A stretch of DNA of 38,891 nt from Stutzerimonas stutzeri (GTDB lineage: Bacteria > Pseudomonadota > Gammaproteobacteria > Pseudomonadales > Pseudomonadaceae). Position 1 is the first letter of the stretch, and each line of letters begins with the position of its first letter. Shown here piece by piece: positions 34,223 through 38,891 of the stretch. The position numbers were made by a program, and so were the translations under genes. Below the pieces are notes generated by a model. It saw only the letters and a list, made by a program, of their open reading frames with translations. It did no database searches and was not told the origin of the DNA. The stretch is from contig NZ_JAMOIE010000046.1 of the NCBI RefSeq assembly GCF_024448935.1, positions 1-38,891 of the forward strand, given 5' to 3'.

Positions 34223-35674
34223 TTACTCGATGCGCACCGGGCGGGCGAAGTTCTCGGACAGATCGGGCGGCAGGAAGTCAGTGTCCGGGTCGTAATCGGC
34301 TTTCAGATAGCGCTGCAGGTCTTCCAGGTCGCCCGGGTTGAGCGTCCCGGCCGCCTGTTTCAGGCGCAGACTGTCGATGATGTAGTCGTAGCGGGCGTTG
34401 TTGTAGTCGCGCACTGCAGCGAACAGGCGGCGCTGCGTGTCGAGCACGTCGACGATGTTGCGGGTGCCGACCTGGTAGCCGATATCGGTCGCCTCCAGGG
34501 CGCTCTGGTTGGAAACGATCGACTGCCGCCGGGCCTGCACCTGTTCCACATCGGTATTGACCGCACGATGCAGGTTGCGCGTGGTTTCGACCACCTGCCG
34601 ACGCAGGCTTTCACGCTGTTGCTCGGTCTGGGTCAGTTGGTGGAAGGCTTCGCGGCGCTGGGAGCTGATCAGTCCGCCGCTGTACAGCGGGATGTTCAGC
34701 TGCAGGCCGATGCTGCGCTGCTCGACGTCGCCGGTGTAGCGGGGGATGCCAGGCACCGCTTCGCTACCCGTGTTGGTGAAACCGAGGCCGTCGTTGTCGC
34801 CCTTGCTGTAGCTGGCGAACGCATCAACCGTCGGGGCGTGGCCGGCGCGGCGCTGACGAAGGGTTTCCTCGGCCGCGTTGACGGCCTGATTACTGGCCAG
34901 CAGATCGAGGTTCTGCTGCGTGGCGGTATTGACCCAGGCGCTGGCATCATTGGGAACCGGTGGCAACACCGGCAAGCTGTGCTCGATGCCTTCCAGTGCC
35001 AGATACTCACGGTTGGTCAGGGTGAACAGCGCCTGGAACGCATCGTCCACCTGCCGTTGTGTAAGCAGTCGGTTGGCGCGCGCGGTATCGAAGCCCGCCT
35101 TGGCTTCGAGCACATCGGTACGGTCGGACAAGCCAACTTCGAAGCGCTCGTTCGCCTGGTCGAGCTGGCGTAGGAAGGCGGCCTCCTCGGCCTTGGCTGC
35201 GGCCAGGTTGTCCTGGGCGCGTAACACGGCGAAGTACGCTTGCGCGGTGAGGCGAATCAAGTCCTGTTCGGCGATCGAGTATTCCAGCGCGGCCTGTTCG
35301 CTGATGGCTTCGGCCGCCTGCAGCTGGAACCAGCGTTCAGGCCGAAAAATCGGCTGGCTGAGCGTCGCCTGATAGACAGTGCCGCTGCGTGACAGTGAGC
35401 GCGACCCCGTGGATGTGTCGGCATCGGTGCGGGTATTGCTGAGCTCCGCACCGCCGCTGAGATTCGGCATCAGGCCGGCACGGGCCTGGGGCACGACTTC
35501 CTGGATCGACTCGAACTGCGCCCGTGCCGCGGCGAGGTCGGCGTTGTTTTCAACAGCCTGTCGGTAGACGCTGACCAGGTCGGTCCGAGCGGAAAGTGGA
35601 AGTGCTGTCTCGGCCTAGGTCAGCCCGGACGAGGCGGCGGTCACGGCGAGTGCCAACGTGAATCTGCGCAGCAT
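34223..35674 (-). pseudogene. tolC: Outer-membrane efflux channel TolC/OpmH, interrupted by amber codon 20
   Basis: TolC family outer-membrane channel used by type I secretion and tripartite efflux. Reading from ATG 35674 gives a signal peptide MLRRFTLALAVTAASSGLT, then TAG (35617-35615, codon 20), then the frame continues without break: AETALPLSARTDLVSVYRQAVENNADLAAARAQ and on to the end (483 codons with TAG counted). The downstream part has the TolC repeats, VVPQARAGLMPNLSG and YQVGTRNIVDVLDTQRRLF. The stop falls next to the expected signal-peptidase site, so no secreted protein is made unless TAG is read through or the base is a sequencing error. GTG 35494 is the next open start but lacks a signal. 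Neighbouring thiC matches the opmH-thiC order of P. aeruginosa. The last 26 bases are repeated in the array downstream. Confidence 0.85.
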
Positions 35675-35799
35675 GTGCGTCTTTCCCTGAAGCGAAGTGA
35701 TGGGCAAGGCTATGCGCGGGCATGCAGACGGTCAAGGCGCTTGATACAGGTGTTCGGGCCTGGTTGGGGAGGCGATCAAGCATCAGGCTGTCAGGGAGG

Positions 35800-35821
35800 G
35801 CCACGACCCGGCGGTCGTGGC
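35800..35821. other. Perfect 9-bp hairpin in the tolC-thiC divergent region
   Basis: GCCACGACC (35800-35808) and GGTCGTGGC (35813-35821) flank a CGGC loop. It lies 126 bases upstream of the tolC ATG and about 50 bases before the riboswitch. No U-tract is found on either side. It could be a regulatory protein site or leader structure. Apart from this and the riboswitch, nothing further was recognised in the 35675-36078 gap. Confidence 0.5.
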
Positions 35822-35873
35822 AGTTGCCATCGGCATGGTATTCCCAGCCACTCTTGATTAGACTCGGCCCGTT

Positions 35874-37974
<2,101 letters not shown>

Positions 37975-38033
37975 GGGCCTTAGACGTGCTGAAGGCTAGA
38001 GGTCGGACGAAAGCGCAGGGTGCCCGCGCGTCC

Positions 38034-38317
38034 CTACGTACGGTGTCCGGGCTTCTGTAGCGGCCCATGGCCGCGAAACGGGCCGCGTCGGCGGTTGGGA
38101 CGTTGATTCGCGGGCACGGCCCGCTCCTACGTACGGTGTCGGGGCTTTGTGGAGCGGCCCATGGCCGCGAAACGGGCCGTCTCGGCGGTTGGGTCGTTGG
38201 TTCGCGGGCACGGCCCGCTCCTACGTACGGTGTCCGGGCTTTGTAGGAGCGGCCCATGGCCGCGAAACGGGCCGCCGCGGCGGTTGGGACGTTGATTCGC
38301 GGGCACGGCCCGCTCCT
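38034..38317. repeat. Three tandem REPINs, class B (GTAGGAGCGGCCCATGGCCG)
   Basis: Three units of 93-94 bases start at CTACGTACGGTGTC: 38034, 38127 and 38221. Each has the palindrome GCGGCCCATGGCCGC preceded by GTAG (degenerate in the first two units: GTAG without GAG, and GTGGAG), a 34-39 base spacer, and the inverted partner ending CGCTCCTAC (CTGC in the last). This accounts for almost all of the 377-base gap between thiC and the transposase gene; 37975-38033 shows only a degenerate CTGAAGGCTAGAGG fragment and a partial REP end. Confidence 0.93.
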
Positions 38318-38351
38318 GCAACGGAATGTTAAAATTGACAAGGAGGCCGGT

Positions 38352-38810
38352 ATGCAAGGGCATCCGCGTGGACGTGCGCTCAGGAAGGGGCGGGTTTCCG
38401 AATTGGGGCGGATCTATTCGGTAACGACGGTGGTGCATAACCGGCGTCCGGTGTTTTCCGACTGGCGTCTGGGTCGGATATTGGTAGATGTCATGAGACA
38501 AGCCGAGCGACAGGGCCGAGTTGAATCATTGGCCTGGGTGGTCATGCCGGATCATCTCCATTGGCTGTTCCGTCTGACTGAAGGGGCGTTGAATGAGCTG
38601 ATGCGGGACGTGAAGTCGCAAAGCGGGAGGCGGATCAACCGGACGGCCTTGTTGGTCTCGCCGCTCTGGCAGCCGGGCTACCATGATCGTGCGATTCGGC
38701 ATGATCAAGATTTGCAGGCTGTGGCGCGTTACATCGTCGCTAATCCCCTGCGTGCCGGTCTGGTGAGGCGTGTGGGCGAGTATCCGTTATGGGATGCGGT
38801 CTGGCTTTGA
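38352..38810 (+). CDS. REP-associated tyrosine transposase (RAYT, Y1/TnpA_REP family)
   Basis: Single-strand DNA endonuclease of the HUH superfamily thought to mobilise REP/REPIN elements. 152 residues, normal for the family, complete. The HUH pair is visible as H68 and H70 in MPDHLHWLF, and the catalytic tyrosine is probably Y127 in ARYIVANPLRAGLV. The WQPGYHDRAIRHDQDL segment is typical of RAYTs. ATG 38352 follows AAGGAGG 6 bases upstream, better than an in-frame start at 38256 inside a REPIN. It is flanked by class B REPINs on both sides, which identifies them as its likely substrate. Confidence 0.93.
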   Translation: MQGHPRGRALRKGRVSELGRIYSVTTVVHNRRPVFSDWRLGRILVDVMRQAERQGRVESLAWVVMPDHLHWLFRLTEGALNELMRDVKSQSGRRINRTALLVSPLWQPGYHDRAIRHDQDLQAVARYIVANPLRAGLVRRVGEYPLWDAVWL

Positions 38811-38822
38811 CAGGGCAGGGCG

Positions 38823-38890
38823 GTTCGCGGGCATGGCCCGCTCCTACGCGGTGCCCCGGGCTTTTTGTAGGAACGGCCCATGGCCGCGAA
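38823..38890. repeat. REPIN, class B, downstream of RAYT
   Basis: An inverted REP (TTCGCGGGCATGGCCCGCTCCTAC, described by its ends at 38824-38847) is followed by a direct one headed GTAGGAACGGCCCATGGCC from 38867, which is cut by the window end. The arrangement mirrors the upstream array. Confidence 0.88.
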
Positions 38891-38891
38891 T

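Noticed and set aside
33813-34295. Possible 160-residue repeat protein in the array between waaA and tolC
   Set aside because: The frame runs through palindromic intergenic repeats and into the antisense of tolC, switches phase between repeat units and has no ribosome site.
38034-38317. CRISPR-like spacing of repeats upstream of the transposase gene
   Set aside because: Spacers between palindromes are themselves nearly identical and the units are 93-94 bases; no cas genes. These are REPINs.

Overview
The window is a chromosomal segment of a gamma-proteobacterium of the Pseudomonadaceae, most likely a Pseudomonas/Stutzerimonas (P. stutzeri-like) strain. The basis is the familiar order aceF-aceE / glnE-ilvE-waaF-waaC-waaG-waaP-LPS core genes-msbA-hldE ... 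waaA ... tolC(opmH)-thiC, the close resemblance of the encoded proteins to P. aeruginosa counterparts recalled from memory, and abundant GTAG-type REP palindromes. No database search was possible, so orthology statements are recognition, not computation.

Layout. (1) 1-5.1 kb: a heptanucleotide tandem repeat, then the pyruvate dehydrogenase genes aceE-aceF on the minus strand, with two inverted copies of a TGTAG-type palindrome in the divergent region shared with glnE. (2) 5.1-9.1 kb: glnE (glutamine synthetase adenylyltransferase) and ilvE (branched-chain aminotransferase). (3) 9.1-28.9 kb: a lipopolysaccharide core cluster on the plus strand: heptosyltransferases (waaF, waaC), waaG, four consecutive kinase-fold genes (waaP, two small kinases and a 487-residue double-kinase protein), a carbamoyltransferase, three glycosyltransferases, an O-antigen ligase/polymerase-type membrane protein, a fifth kinase-like gene on the opposite strand, msbA (lipid A flippase), a Mig-14-type protein, a PIG-L deacetylase (DnpA-like) and hldE (ADP-heptose synthesis). 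Together they make heptose, build, phosphorylate and carbamoylate the inner core, add outer-core sugars, ligate O-antigen and flip core-lipid A. (4) 28.9-32.2 kb: minus-strand genes for a conserved hypothetical protein, an aldo/keto reductase, an FAD oxidoreductase and a small multidrug resistance transporter. (5) 32.4-33.7 kb: waaA (Kdo transferase). (6) 33.7-35.7 kb: an unusual tandem repeat array abutting a tolC/opmH-type gene that carries an in-frame TAG in its signal peptide. (7) 35.9-38.9 kb: a TPP riboswitch and thiC, then tandem REPINs around a REP-associated tyrosine transposase (RAYT).

Most noteworthy: the LPS core block from about 11.4 kb to about 28 kb has markedly higher third-position GC than its flanks and carries a different REP class from the rest of the window, suggesting replacement by homologous recombination with a left breakpoint inside waaG. 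The array at 33.7-34.25 kb repeatedly contains the 3' end of tolC together with two kinds of inverted GTAG palindromes. tolC itself appears broken by an amber codon. Two of the five kinase-fold proteins lack the canonical catalytic aspartate. No tRNA, rRNA, CRISPR array, prophage or plasmid gene was recognised.
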